Source: Hippasteria phrygiana
Taxonomy: Eukaryota; Echinodermata; Asteroidea; Valvatida; Goniasteridae
Assembly: GCA_037893225.1 (NCBI GenBank)
Contig: JAZGUH010000763.1
Span: forward strand, 62,001 to 126,000
Direction: 5' to 3'
DNA length: 64,000 nt
This document shows positions 1 through 9,550 of the stretch, piece by piece (the first letter of the stretch is position 1; each line of letters opens with the position of its first letter). The notes beneath the pieces are model-generated. The model did not search any database, was not told the DNA's origin, and saw nothing but the letters and a program-made list of their open reading frames with translations. The position numbers and the translations under genes are program-made.

Positions 1-572
1 TGGGTATACTACATGTATATCTGCATGTATTGGTAATCAGTAGACTGTGCAGCTACAATGTCTACCACTACATGATATTGTAATTCAGTTTCACTTGTAA
101 CTGTAGACCTTCAGACACTATTTAAATGTGCAAATACATTATTGACCATCAATCTACTGTTGATGTTGTAACTGCAAATTGGCTTTGGGTTTTTGTATTT
201 TGGAAAATAGTCTGTAATATTTAGAAATTAAAGTAAATGTCTATCAATGCTCCTGTGATTATGAAAAGCAATTTCCCATGTGTTTGGAAGTGATTTATTT
301 GTGATAATAAAGTAACTAAGTCACTGATGCAATTTCGTAATAGAAAGGAACTTTTTCTACTTCTTACATGTATATTCTTTTTCATTTCACCCTTCGAATA
401 TTCAAATTCGGAAACAAATATTGGAATATTCGATATTCGATCGACTATTTGATCGAATATTCGATTGAATATTCGAATATTTGAATATTGGGCACAGCCC
501 TACTGGCTATTGTTGTACTTGAATCAGTCTAATAATGCATGCAGAGTACCCCATGTTTTGTTCCTTCGAACA
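1..572. other. AT-rich non-coding DNA with an AATATTCGAA-rich element
   Basis: No gene is seen. From about 388 to 505 there is a dense run of AATATTCGAA and ATCGAATA motifs ending in GGGCACAGCCCTA. The same motif cluster with an AGGGCTGTGC end recurs at 7384, 8281 and 27761, which marks a dispersed hAT-like element. Confidence 0.5.
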
Positions 573-752
573 TTACCCCTAACCCACCTCAATCCTCCAA
601 AATCCTCCATGCAGTTTTTGAGGATTTTTGAGGATTTTTGAGGATTGAGGATGAATGGTGTTTCAAGCGGAGGATTGAAGATGAATGCATTTTTTGGGGC
701 AGGGAAATCGGAGGATTTAGGATGGTTCCTAGCAAAAAGGGTCTAGGGGTTT
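573..752. mobile_element. TTAA-end MITE, GGAGGATT group (copy A1)
   Basis: The left end is TTACCCCTAACCCACC followed by AATCCTCC repeats. The middle has repeated TTTTTGAGGA and GGAGGATT words, then AGCAAAAAGGGTCTAGGGG. The same order of words is seen at 31736-31910 and, partly, at 13955-14132. Confidence 0.7.
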
Positions 753-826
753 TTAACCCTAACAGTCCTGAATCCTCCAATTTTAATACGATTTTCCACA
801 TCCTACATGTAGGGGGTTAGGGTTAA
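753..826. mobile_element. Short TTAA-end MITE (copy D1, 74 bp)
   Basis: It begins TTAACCCTAACAGTCCTGAA and ends GGGGGTTAGGGTTAA. Near copies lie at 4051-4120 and 51690-51763. It abuts copy A1 so the two share a TTAA junction. Confidence 0.7.
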
Positions 827-879
827 GCTACATGTAATTTGACCACTTGTTTACATATACATTATGTTCGCATACACGG

Positions 880-1175
880 TACAGTATGGTGGCATGGGTG
901 GCTTGTGCATAAAGCGCTCGCTTCTCACCAATGTGGCCAGGGTTCGATTCCCGGCTCGGACCATATGTGAGTAGAGTTGTGCGTTGGTTCTCTCCTGTGC
1001 CACGAGGGTTTCCTTCCTCCGGAAAAATCACACATTCGATCTCTGGCTGTGCTCCATGGTCATACATGTACATGTATGGGTCGATGTGGCCGGCTGCCAG
1101 AGGCGCCTTTACGTGCCAGCGACTCGACCACGTTGTAGCCGCGTCCTTCGCAATTCTGCTTCATCAGCTGCGATT
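880..1175 (+). mobile_element. tRNA-derived SINE with conserved central domain
   Basis: A tRNA-like head with a B box (GGTTCGATTCC, 940-950) and a degenerate A box is followed by a central segment TTGGTTCTCTCCTGTGCC and a CTCCGGAAAAATCACACAT motif. Similar central segments are widespread in SINEs of marine invertebrates (recalled, not searched). A T-run lies near 1205. Confidence 0.65.
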
Positions 1176-1260
1176 AAGGATGATTAGCCTCCCAAATTAT
1201 ATATTTTTTTTTTTATAGTTTATAGTTAACAGGTCCTTGTTTAACCCTAACTTCCTATAG

Positions 1261-1994
1261 CTCTTTCACACTAGACAAATCTCGGGATTGACACGGGGGT
1301 TGAAAATATGTGACGTTTCACACTTGTAATTTTCAACCCCGTGTCAACCCTGCGTCAACCCCGCATCAACTCGAGATTGCTTTCGCATGTGCTGAACTCA
1401 ACCCTGTTCCATACCAGGGTTGAGATTTTTCAACCCGGGTTGAAACTCTCGCCCTGGGTTCAAAACTTTAGTGTGGCAAAAAAAAGCAGGTTTGGGTTCG
1501 CCCCGGGTTCAGAGTCGTGAGAATTTTTTCCTGCTGTGGGGTACAAAGGTTATGGCGTACAAAGGTCATGGCGTAGTTGGCATACCGTATGCTTTTTCTG
1601 ATGTTTATCAAAAGGAAACACCGTAATTTTCGGAAAAGTTTTATATGGCATGATGCACATGGTTATATGATGCAGGTGCCTCGTTTACTCAAGTTCTAAG
1701 TCTTTGCAAATAAAAAATAGGCTGATTTGTACAACACTTCCCATGTTGTCCACATTGCATTGTGGGATTTAGCACAGCACATGCTCAGTAGTGGACGGCA
1801 ACCACTCATCCCGGGTTGATGCTCCACAAGTGTGAATCGTTTATGCTCATCTCTGGATTGAAGTTACCCCGGGGCAAGATAAGTTCGGTTTGCACGAATC
1901 AAGTGTGAAACAATGTGGGGTTGACCGCGGGGTTGAACAATTTCGGCCAGGGTTGAGTTTAACCCTGGTTGAGAGTCTCAAGTGTGAAAAGGGA
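1261..1994. mobile_element. MITE with CTCTTTCACACTAGA ends
   Basis: Left end CTCTTTCACACTAGA and right end reading TCAAGTGTGAAAAGGG are inverted. Inside both arms are AACCCTGGTT, GGGTTGA and CCCGGGTT words. An ACATGCTCAGTAGTGGACGG stretch lies inside. No coding capacity recognised. Confidence 0.65.
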
Positions 1995-2853
1995 TTATGT
2001 GATGTGAAAAATCGAATTGAAATTGGAGGATTTAGGGCTGTTAAACTTACCCTTGCATGTATGCACCTGTATGGAGATGTCTATCTATTGTGGTGGTCAG
2101 GCTTGAAACAAGCCTAACTTTTGTTTTACCGTATTATGCAGAGTGAAGTGCTCATGGTCACTCAAAATATTCCTAAGCTGTACTCAATTTCTCTCAATTA
2201 AGGTATAAACCATGTTTTGGCTGTTATCCATTATCATGGTTATTACACATAAATGTTCACATTTATGGTTTTGCGATAATGTAATGTAGTATGTACACTG
2301 TACCAAGTGAACCAATGTACATGTACGTGTATTTCGGCAAGTGTATGCCCGCGTAATTGTCAGCTTACGTGACGTACTTCGCCCTGGCGTACGTGACAAA
2401 CTGCCTCTCTCTCCAGAAAGGGTTAATCTCACTGAGACGTACTTGTGTCATTTTCGCTTTAAATACTCATTATTTTATATGTACTGAAATAGATCATTTC
2501 ATGTAATATTGGAAAACAATGTCTATAGAACATGTGGGCCATGTCTTGACTTCGGCCATTGTCAAAATCAGTTAGTTTGGACAAGTTTTATTTACTCCAG
2601 TGTCGAGAAAGTTCTGTGTGAAGTTTTACTACATGTATGTGAGTCTTTTGCGGCTCGACGGCTGTTTCATTTATTGCCCAACCAACTGCTCATTAAATGA
2701 TGCATGTACATATGTACATGTATTTTAGCATCCAACTATAGAGTGTAATAAGCCATTATATTGCCCATTACACAAACCTTTATTTTAGAGTTAAAATTAA
2801 AGTACTGTAATGGACCAATTACAAATAAATCATTGGAAGTTATATTGAGAGTA
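1995..2853. other. Non-coding stretch, nothing recognised
   Basis: AT-rich DNA with a few TACATGTA palindromes. I see no gene and no repeat family. Confidence 0.5.
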
Positions 2854-4235
2854 AGGCTACATTCAGACACCTTTTTAAATTTCCCTTAAACACTACACTG
2901 TGTAGTTGAACTCGATTTGGTGTAACGTTTTAGCTAAAACGGTGTCTGAACGGTTTTAAAGTTAACAGAATCGGTTTTATCTTGCCGCTAAAACGGTGAT
3001 TTAAAACACCTCGGAGGGAGGGTTTAGCGCTAAACTAGAATGGTTTTATCTTTTGCAACGATGTCTGAACGGTTTTAGCTATAAGCGCTTCCTGTTTTAG
3101 CCAGCGCAGTTGACCAGGTGTTACACAATGTATGTAACCCTTTTGTGGCGGGCCTTTTGTGTAAACAATCGCGATTATTGTCAGTGCATGTCCTGCTATA
3201 CACAGCACGCATAGCATGCATGCCAGCGCCAACGTAGTGCTAGCATGGTCCACAACTGCTGCTGTAATCGCAAACTGCATAGGCAGTGGGGTAGACCTGA
3301 AAAAGGGCACTCGATATACATGTACATTGTATCAGTGGCACGGGGGGCACTAACATTTTTCAGTTGGGGCACAGGGGGGCCTATGATTTCCAGTGAGGGC
3401 ACACTAGGGCCAGCAGCATGAAGGAAATTATTTTAATATTGCAGCGATTGTGTACTTACGGGTCCTGTAAGTTATTTGACTTACCAAACTAGCTTGCGAC
3501 ATTAAAAACCAACAGGTTTGTCATAGATAGAGGACATGGTTTGGATTTTTGGGGGAAATTTTAGTGTACAAAAAAGGGGGCACTCTGAAAATATTGGGGG
3601 GGGGGGGGGTACATGTATATAATACCCTTAAACCCCCCCCCCCCCCCCCCCCCCTGCTGGCTATGCCTATGAATTGACAACGTTCCTTTGCTAAATTTGC
3701 CTTCTTATGATACCCAAGAGAGCTACTCTCGTTTGGGCTAACGAATGCTGGTGAGCTTCTTCTTGAAAAGTGATTATTTGCTGAATCGCGAAAATTATTC
3801 AAACAAGAATATCTCGTGCCAGCGCCATGTTGACAGTAATGTATGTAATGGTGGTACGCGCAATCCTAGCGATGAATGCGTGTATTATGAAGTGTTAGGA
3901 AGCACGTACATTATACATACATACAATGTACATGCATCCCATACACACAATGTTATGATGTACCCACAAACTAGCGTGCTTTATGTAAATGAGCGGAAGT
4001 TCTACGTGACCTCAAAACGGAGATGAACCACTTCGAGTTTGACTCGCTATACAACCCTAACACTCCTGAATCCTCCAATTTCAATATGATTTTCCACACA
4101 CCCTAGGGAGTTAGGGTTAAAACGGTGTGTGAATGCTCGGTGCGTTTTAATTTTACGTTCGGCCACCCGTGGTGAGCGACTGTTTTAACTTTTACCGTTT
4201 TAACTAAAACTACATTGTATGTCTGAACGTAGCCT
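2854..4235. mobile_element. DNA transposon remnant with AGGCTACATTCAGACA ends
   Basis: The left end AGGCTACATTCAGACA is matched by an inverted AGGCTACGTTCAGACA at the right end. GGTGTCTGAA and AACGGTTTTA words repeat in both arms. The core carries a G-run (3597-3610), a C-run (3633-3653) and a short MITE (4051-4120). No transposase frame is seen. Confidence 0.65.
4051..4120. mobile_element. Short TTAA-end MITE (copy D2)
   Basis: ACCCTAACACTCCTGAATCC at the left and GGAGTTAGGGTTAA at the right. It is about 70 bases and near-identical in plan to 753-826. Confidence 0.65.
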
Positions 4236-4307
4236 AATTTCTGGAGTTACCTCATGATTATTTGTGACATTGTTGACCAAGTAACTTCCAATTAAATTGG
4301 TCCTTAA

Positions 4308-4458
4308 TTAACCCTCCTATACTTATAACTATCACAGCCTATCAAAAACTCTAAACATCAACTCTCACAGTTTGTGTGTGTGTTTCAACCTGTCACTTGA
4401 TAGGTTTTGATATATAGGGTAGCTGGCTCTATTTCAGCCTTGAGAACAGGAGGGTTAA
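4308..4458. mobile_element. TTAA-end MITE (TTAACCCTCCT, 151 bp)
   Basis: The left end TTAACCCTCCTATA is mirrored by AGGAGGGTTAA at the right. It contains TCAAAACTATCAAG-like inverted words (TATCAAAAAC and TTTTGATA). TTAA borders both sides. Confidence 0.65.
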
Positions 4459-4965
4459 TTAATAATTAGACAGTCAAACCACACCCAACTGTGACACTAT
4501 CATTTATTAGATCATAACCCACAAGGCATTCTTCCGAAATCCTCCATAATCCAAATCTGGGCAGTAACCAAACACATCTACACATTGTTTGCAGCCGGCT
4601 AGACTCTACTGTCCGCAATCCTGCAAAACCACCCGTTGGATTTTGAAGGATCTACATTGTAGGATGGTTGGAGTTAAGTGATAATCACCGAGAAGTCGGC
4701 ATCCATTTGGTTGTCCAATAGGGCCCTGATAGTGATAATATGCAGAGACAGTATACATTGGTGAGCACGTGTCGTTAATCATTTTATTACCACAAATAAA
4801 TCATTTGGGCTTTCTTAATGGTGTAACTGACACCAGTGGATGTTCCAATGCTGTGCTATCAATATGGTCATATGACACTGCCATATCAGGCATTATCCTA
4901 CATAGTACATTGTACATTGTACATGTACATGTATGTATCCTCATTTTAGTACGGATTCACTGGTA
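4459..4965. other. Non-coding, with a degenerate GGAGGATT-group fragment
   Basis: From about 4513 to 4678 a CATAACCC left edge, AATCCTCC words and a GGTTGGAGTTAAG right edge suggest another decayed TTAA-end MITE. The rest shows only TACATGTA repeats. Confidence 0.4.
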
Positions 4966-5331
4966 CAGTGGAATGCCGCTATTACGAACATCGCGGGATC
5001 CACAGATTTTGTTCGGTATAGCGATCGTTCGTTATAGCGATTTTCAGCTGCCAGTCCACCAACATGGCGCCCGTTCTTTAAAATAGCGCCCTCTTGCATC
5101 GTATTTCCAGTGCACCCTCTTTTGATTGTAATTGAACATACATGTTCAAGTAACAGTTGGCTTTTCCCTTCTATTTCTTGGGGAAATAATAGCCGCCTGT
5201 CACTCTTCAACAGCCCAAATACCCGGTACATTTTTTTTTTCTGTTGCCTTATTTCAACAACAATGTTTGGTAAGTTTTGTACACAAAATTTGGGAGCCAA
5301 GGATGGTGTTCGGTATAGCGGCGTTCCACTG
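4966..5331. mobile_element. pogo/Tigger-like MITE with TA target duplication
   Basis: Ends read CAGTGGAATGCCGCTAT and, inverted, CAGTGGAACGCCGCTATACC. TA flanks both ends (4964-4965, 5332-5333). CAGTNGAAC..GCTATA-type ends and TA duplication fit the pogo/Tigger branch of Tc1-mariner. At 366 bases with no transposase it is non-autonomous. Confidence 0.75.
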
Positions 5332-5497
5332 TACCGCAGTTTCTGCTCCAATAATACTGTAATGTCTGCTAATGCTGTGTAAGCATAATGGGCCTTACAT
5401 GTGTTTATGTAAAGGTTTTTGTCAGTTTTAGACCATGAATCTTGGGTTTTTGTTCAGATACTGTCTTTAAAGGTGACACGTGTATGGTATCCCTTTG

Positions 5498-5820
5498 TTA
5501 AAACCCTAACTCCCTCCAGTTTTTCCTCCAAGTAACCTGAATTCCCCAACATTCTCTGATTTCAAAGTGTTAAAGCTGCATGTAACCCGAATCCTCCAGG
5601 GGTTTTTGTAAACACCCTAGTAACCTCAATCCTCCGAATTTATCCAGCATCAGATTGGGCCTGATGACCTGGATCCTCCATTTTCCTCCAGAGGCAAAAT
5701 CCCCCTATGCCCTCAATCTTGCAAAATCCTCCGATGCTTAAACTTCCAAAGACCCTCAATCCTCCCAATTCCTCCATTTGGCAAAGAGGATTTTGGAGGA
5801 TTTGGGAATGTTAGGGTTAA
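5498..5820. mobile_element. TTAA-end MITE, GGAGGATT group (copy A2)
   Basis: Left AACCCTAACTCCCTCC, many AATCCTCC words, right GGAATGTTAGGGTTAA. It shares the segment GATTGGGCCTGATGACCTGG with the copies at 19871 and, inverted, at 40069. Confidence 0.75.
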
Positions 5821-5884
5821 AGATACATGTACATATGTACATATATGTACATACTTGTATGTACATTGTACATGTATGGTATCG

Positions 5885-6135
5885 CTTTATTAAAATCCTA
5901 ACCTCTTGGATAACTACTAGAAAGTATTCTGAATCCGCCAAAATCTACCTATTTTGTCATGCACAAAAAGTGGGTTTTGGTGACTGCTCAATATGGAGGT
6001 ATCCTGAATCCATCAAAATCCTGCAGTACCGCTAGGCTTACAATCATCAATCCATCAAAATCCCCCAGTTTTCAATATGGAGGTATCCTGAATCCACCGA
6101 AATCCTCTAAAACAGGGGTATGGATTTTGATGGAT
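5885..6135. mobile_element. Decayed GGATTC-group element beside a SINE
   Basis: Repeated GAATCCACCGAAATCC and CAATATGGAGGTATCCTGAA words lie between an AAATCCTAACC edge and a GATGGATTC edge. It looks like a relative of the TTAA-end groups, with poorer ends. Confidence 0.45.
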
Positions 6136-6137
6136 TC

Positions 6138-6216
6138 AAAGTGAACAAGGAAAACTGGCAGGAGCGTGACTTGAACCTGCGACCTCCGCAATACCGTAGC
6201 GGTGCTCTACGAACAA
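6138..6216 (-). mobile_element. tRNA-derived SINE fragment (minus strand)
   Basis: On the minus strand it reads GTAGAGCACCGCTACGGT, then GGAGGTCGCAGGTTCAAGTC and CTCCTGCCAG, then the tail TTCACTTTG. It matches the SINEs at 7962 and 15286 without their 5' part. Confidence 0.7.
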
Positions 6217-6550
6217 TGTTTTTATTAGTTTCAATCTGCAAGCTAACTGTTTATAAAGATTTCAGTACCAATTTTCCTGAGAAATGAGAAATATTTCCAT
6301 CTGAAATGTCGATGAAGGCCTCCAAAAATGCTGTGGCTTATTTGAATTTCAGCTTTTGAAATAAGCATGTGAACGTGCATAAAAATGACTGTTCAAGTAG
6401 AACTTTGAATGCTGATTTCATGTAGTGCTAAGCTACAATTGTATGCAATCAAAATCATACATTTGCATTTGGATTATACACCTTGATTAGAAACCATTGT
6501 GAAACCAAAAATACATCTATACCAAATACACTAGTGTCGTGTGTAATGCT

Positions 6551-6806
6551 TTTAAGCCTAACCCCGCTAAATCCAACAAAATCCAACAATGGTAAACAGA
6601 TGTTGTAATTTGTTGGATTTAGCAGTCAACACAAACTACCTGGTGTGTTGGATGTTGTATTCAGCAGGGTAGCAGATGTACATTTACTGGTTGGATTTTG
6701 TCATATTGGTATTTAGGAGGGTGGAAGCAGACTACTCGTAACATTTCAGTTGGATTTTGTTGGATTCAGCAGGGCCTGATGAAAAACACTGAAGAGGGTT
6801 GGGGAT
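6551..6806. mobile_element. TTAA-end MITE, TCCAACAAAATCC group (copy B1)
   Basis: The left edge is TTTAAGCCTAACCCCGC with AATCCAACAAAATCCAACAA; the right half has the reverse word TTTTGTTGGATT and ends GAAAAACACTGAAGAGGG. Related copies: 33205, 40998, 45821 and 7835. Confidence 0.6.
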
Positions 6807-7383
6807 AATGTTTCAGACTTTCCGACTTGGACAAGTACATTAAATATCACTTCCCACTTTGTGCACATTTTTGGTATCACATACATTGTAGTCCATTGTA
6901 CTGTCACTGAACCCTCAAATACACAGTTGTTTTTAAGCTTGTTGGTACATATACGTACATGTATACAAACATTTTTATCCTGTGTTGAACCGTGACCCAC
7001 TGTCTACCTCAGTGAACACCTCTGCCTTCCCTGAAGGAAGCCGTGCTGTAGCCAGCCAAGCTGGGAAGCACAGGCTTCCTCCTCGAGCTAACAAGCTTCC
7101 TGCCAGTGTAGGGAAATCTGCTTATTGCTACTCGCCGGAAGTTTCACTTTGGGAGGGGGTAATAGACCTCGGTTCCCCCTCTAGAGTATTCGGATGCGAG
7201 TACTTTCTAACCCCCGCTGGCTGTTGAGGAATCTCCATTTTTGAGGTTGCCATCTTGGTTTACCAATCATATAATGTGGGGAAGAAAATATTCTGCCTTT
7301 TGACAGGGTGATGAAAATTTGGATTGATGGAATGGAAACAAAATGCCCTAATGAAATTTTCTATTATAGCACCATTCCTTATA
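6807..7383. other. Unique-looking non-coding DNA
   Basis: 7000-7230 is more GC-balanced and complex than its surroundings and holds the inverted word AGGAAGC/GCTTCCT several times. I recognise no gene. Confidence 0.4.
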
Positions 7384-7456
7384 GGGCTGTGCCGAATATT
7401 CGATCGATTAACGAATATCCGAATTTATTTTTCAAGTTCGGATATTCGAAGGTGAA
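7384..7456. mobile_element. hAT-like end with AATATTCG motif cluster
   Basis: AGGGCTGTGCCGAATATTCG opens the segment, followed by AACGAATATCCGAATT and TCGGATATTCGAAGG. The same end in the opposite sense is at 388-505. Confidence 0.5.
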
Positions 7457-7834
7457 ATGCAAAGGAACATAAGAAGGGGAAAATGTTCTAATTTTCATAA
7501 CGAAATTACATCCGTGACTTCGTGACTGGTCCCTGTCCAAATAATTGTATGACAGCAGTGTTAAAAAAAAAAAAACCACATGTGTGTACATGTACAATGC
7601 ACATAATGTACATGTATACATGTACCTGTTTCTACTTTTTGTCGGGGGAAAAAAACATTTTCTCACCAGGGCAAAAAAAGTATTTCTGAATGTTTGCACG
7701 TGTGCTAAACCTTTACTAAATCAGTCTTTGGTGCTGGCGATTTTCATAACAGTGAAAATCTGTTGTAATGATGATAATGAGCAGTTTAGTCCTGGTGAAC
7801 CATTAGGGGGTTAGCGTTAATGGTTCACCAGGAC
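7457..7834. other. Non-coding stretch, nothing recognised
   Basis: Poly-A runs and TACATGTA palindromes only. A short inverted word CCTGGTGAACCATTA occurs at 7792-7835 (TAATGGTTCACCAGGAC follows it). Confidence 0.4.
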
Positions 7835-8230
7835 TACCCTGCTATGTCCAACAGTGACTCATATGAGTTTCCTGCTCAAACCAACACAGTCCAACATGCC
7901 AAGTTGCTGGGTAACTAAAAATAAAAATCACTTGCCTGCTAAATCTAACAGAATCCAACTGAGATACTGACAATTTGGGAGACCGCCAACATAGGGCAAG
8001 ATAGCTCAGTTGGTAGAGCGCCGGTACGGTAACCCGGAGGTCGCAGGTTCGAATCCTGCTCCTGTCAGTTTCTTTGTTCACTTTGAAAATGTATTCAGAA
8101 TCTAACTGTGACATATTTCTCTAATAGGATTGTAACACTTTGAGTTAGCTGTTCCATACAACAGGGTCCAACAGGAATATCAAATCATTAGATCAAATCC
8201 TCTTGGATTCAGAAGGGTTAGGGTTTTAAT
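7835..8230. mobile_element. TCCAAC-group MITE (copy B6) interrupted by a SINE
   Basis: The left half has CCTGCTATGTCCAACAG and GCTAAATCTAACAGAATCCA; the right half resumes with GGGTCCAACAGG and ends GGATTCAGAAGGGTTAGGG. The SINE at 7962-8100 lies between them. Confidence 0.5.
7962..8100 (+). mobile_element. tRNA-derived SINE (tRNA-Thr-like)
   Basis: A box TAGCTCAGTTGGTAGAGC and B box GGTTCGAATCC are perfect-looking. The cloverleaf D and T stems pair, but the anticodon loop has an extra base (TACGGTAA) and one acceptor-stem mismatch. A conserved lead GATACTGACAATTTGGGAG and tail GTTTCTTTGTTCACTTTG appear in all copies, so this is a retroposon, not a tRNA gene. Confidence 0.75.
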
Positions 8231-9054
8231 TAGACTGCCTCTGTACACTGCCTTTGTTTACCCAAAAATGGTTTCGGGACAATCGAATATTCGATCGAAT
8301 GGAAGGTCAAATATTGGAATATTCAATTATTTGATTTGACTCGGCCCTAATTCCTTATTAGCCAAATGAGCTAAAAATAGATCCCTTGAAGTTTGTTTCC
8401 ACAAATGTGAAATGTTACAAATGGCACATGTATGCATGTAGTAAGTGGAAAGAGATGGATTTAAAAACTGTCAACAATTCTTGAATATTCCTGTCAGAAC
8501 AATGTAAGTGAAAATACGTGGAAATGCACTATTTTTGGTTTTGTGATTAACCAAGTCATATTCCTAGTGATCACTGCAGGCTGCCATGTTGTAGACTGAA
8601 TGCCATTTCATGTTGAGCAATCAATGAGCAGTAAAATCAATGGATTCTCATACATGAGCCGGTATGTAAATTCTGCTTTATTATTATTCGGTGTGGTCAT
8701 GTGATTGCTAGTGCTACTCGAGTATAGAATTTACGTGTTCATGTATGAGGATTGCAAGTACATGTACATGTCCATGTAGTAGTCAACATGGCCATGTAAA
8801 AAAATCAATGTCTAGAGTCACCAACTGCTGCCTTTTTTTTAGTCTACAGCTGGATTTTTTTTTTTTTTTATGTTTTGTTCTGTTAAATTCCTGCCAACAA
8901 CAAACTGTACCATGCACTCTGGTTGTGTACATGTAGATTTCGCACTTGCTCCCAAAATCCATTTTAAATTAAAACAAAGGGAAAAGGGGAGCTTCCAGCT
9001 TACTCTTTTGAATATGTTGGGACTGGTTTGCGTCAACCCAGTATGGTTAATGTC
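8231..9054. other. Non-coding, with one AATATTCG cluster
   Basis: A short hAT-like cluster lies at 8281-8346. T-runs occur at 8832 and 8855. No gene is seen. Confidence 0.4.
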
Positions 9055-9264
9055 TTAATCCCTTGCCACCGGTTGACACAAATACGTGCAGATTGAAATT
9101 GCCACCTGGCCGGTTGACACAAATAGAGGGCAATTTTTTCATTTTCAATCCATTATTGGGGTATTGTGTACGTTATGCTTGGCTGCACAAGCCTCTTGTT
9201 TCCATTTTGCTTGGCTGCATAACCCGGCCTGGTGCCCCAGCGCCACCCGGTGGCAAGGGGTTAA
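9055..9264. mobile_element. TTAA-end MITE, CCCCTTGCCACCGG group (copy E1)
   Basis: Between TTAA borders, the ends are CCCTTGCCACCGG and its inverted CCGGTGGCAAGGGG. The middle repeats GGTTGACACAAATA and TTGGCTGCACAAGCC words. Copies at 21479-21694 and 30431-30645 keep the plan. Confidence 0.75.
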
Positions 9265-9550
9265 GGAATTACATGTACAGTTTTGTACAAGGTAATTTTA
9301 TGCAGCCATAACGGTACAAACTTTGTATTGTAACCACAATGTGTAGTTCAGTTAACATTTTAATTTTTACACATGTTTCCTTTTTTACTTTGCAAAAGCA
9401 ACCAAAGTACTGAATTATTATGAAATAATGTACATGTACATGTACTTGACTGTAAGTAAATAATTAGTCTCAAGCATCCTGTGAAATCAGGGCACCTGCA
9501 GTGCTGTCATTTTCAAGAAAAGTGGAATTTTTGTATCAATTTCCAGCGAT
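9265..9550. repeat. Dispersed repeat shared with 16.2 kb and 18.7 kb
   Basis: From about 9400, the words ATCCTGTGAAATCAGGGCAC and GTCAAGAAAAGTGGAA-like sequence match 16225-16345 and 18630-18735. Element type unknown. Confidence 0.5.

Noticed and set aside
4941..5351. Minus-strand frame of 136 codons
   Set aside because: It covers the pogo/Tigger-like MITE from end to end and includes its inverted ends, so it is not a gene.
7962..8100. A functional tRNA-Thr gene
   Set aside because: The A and B boxes are good, but the anticodon loop has an extra base, a stem mismatch is present, and the same lead and tail are attached in several copies.
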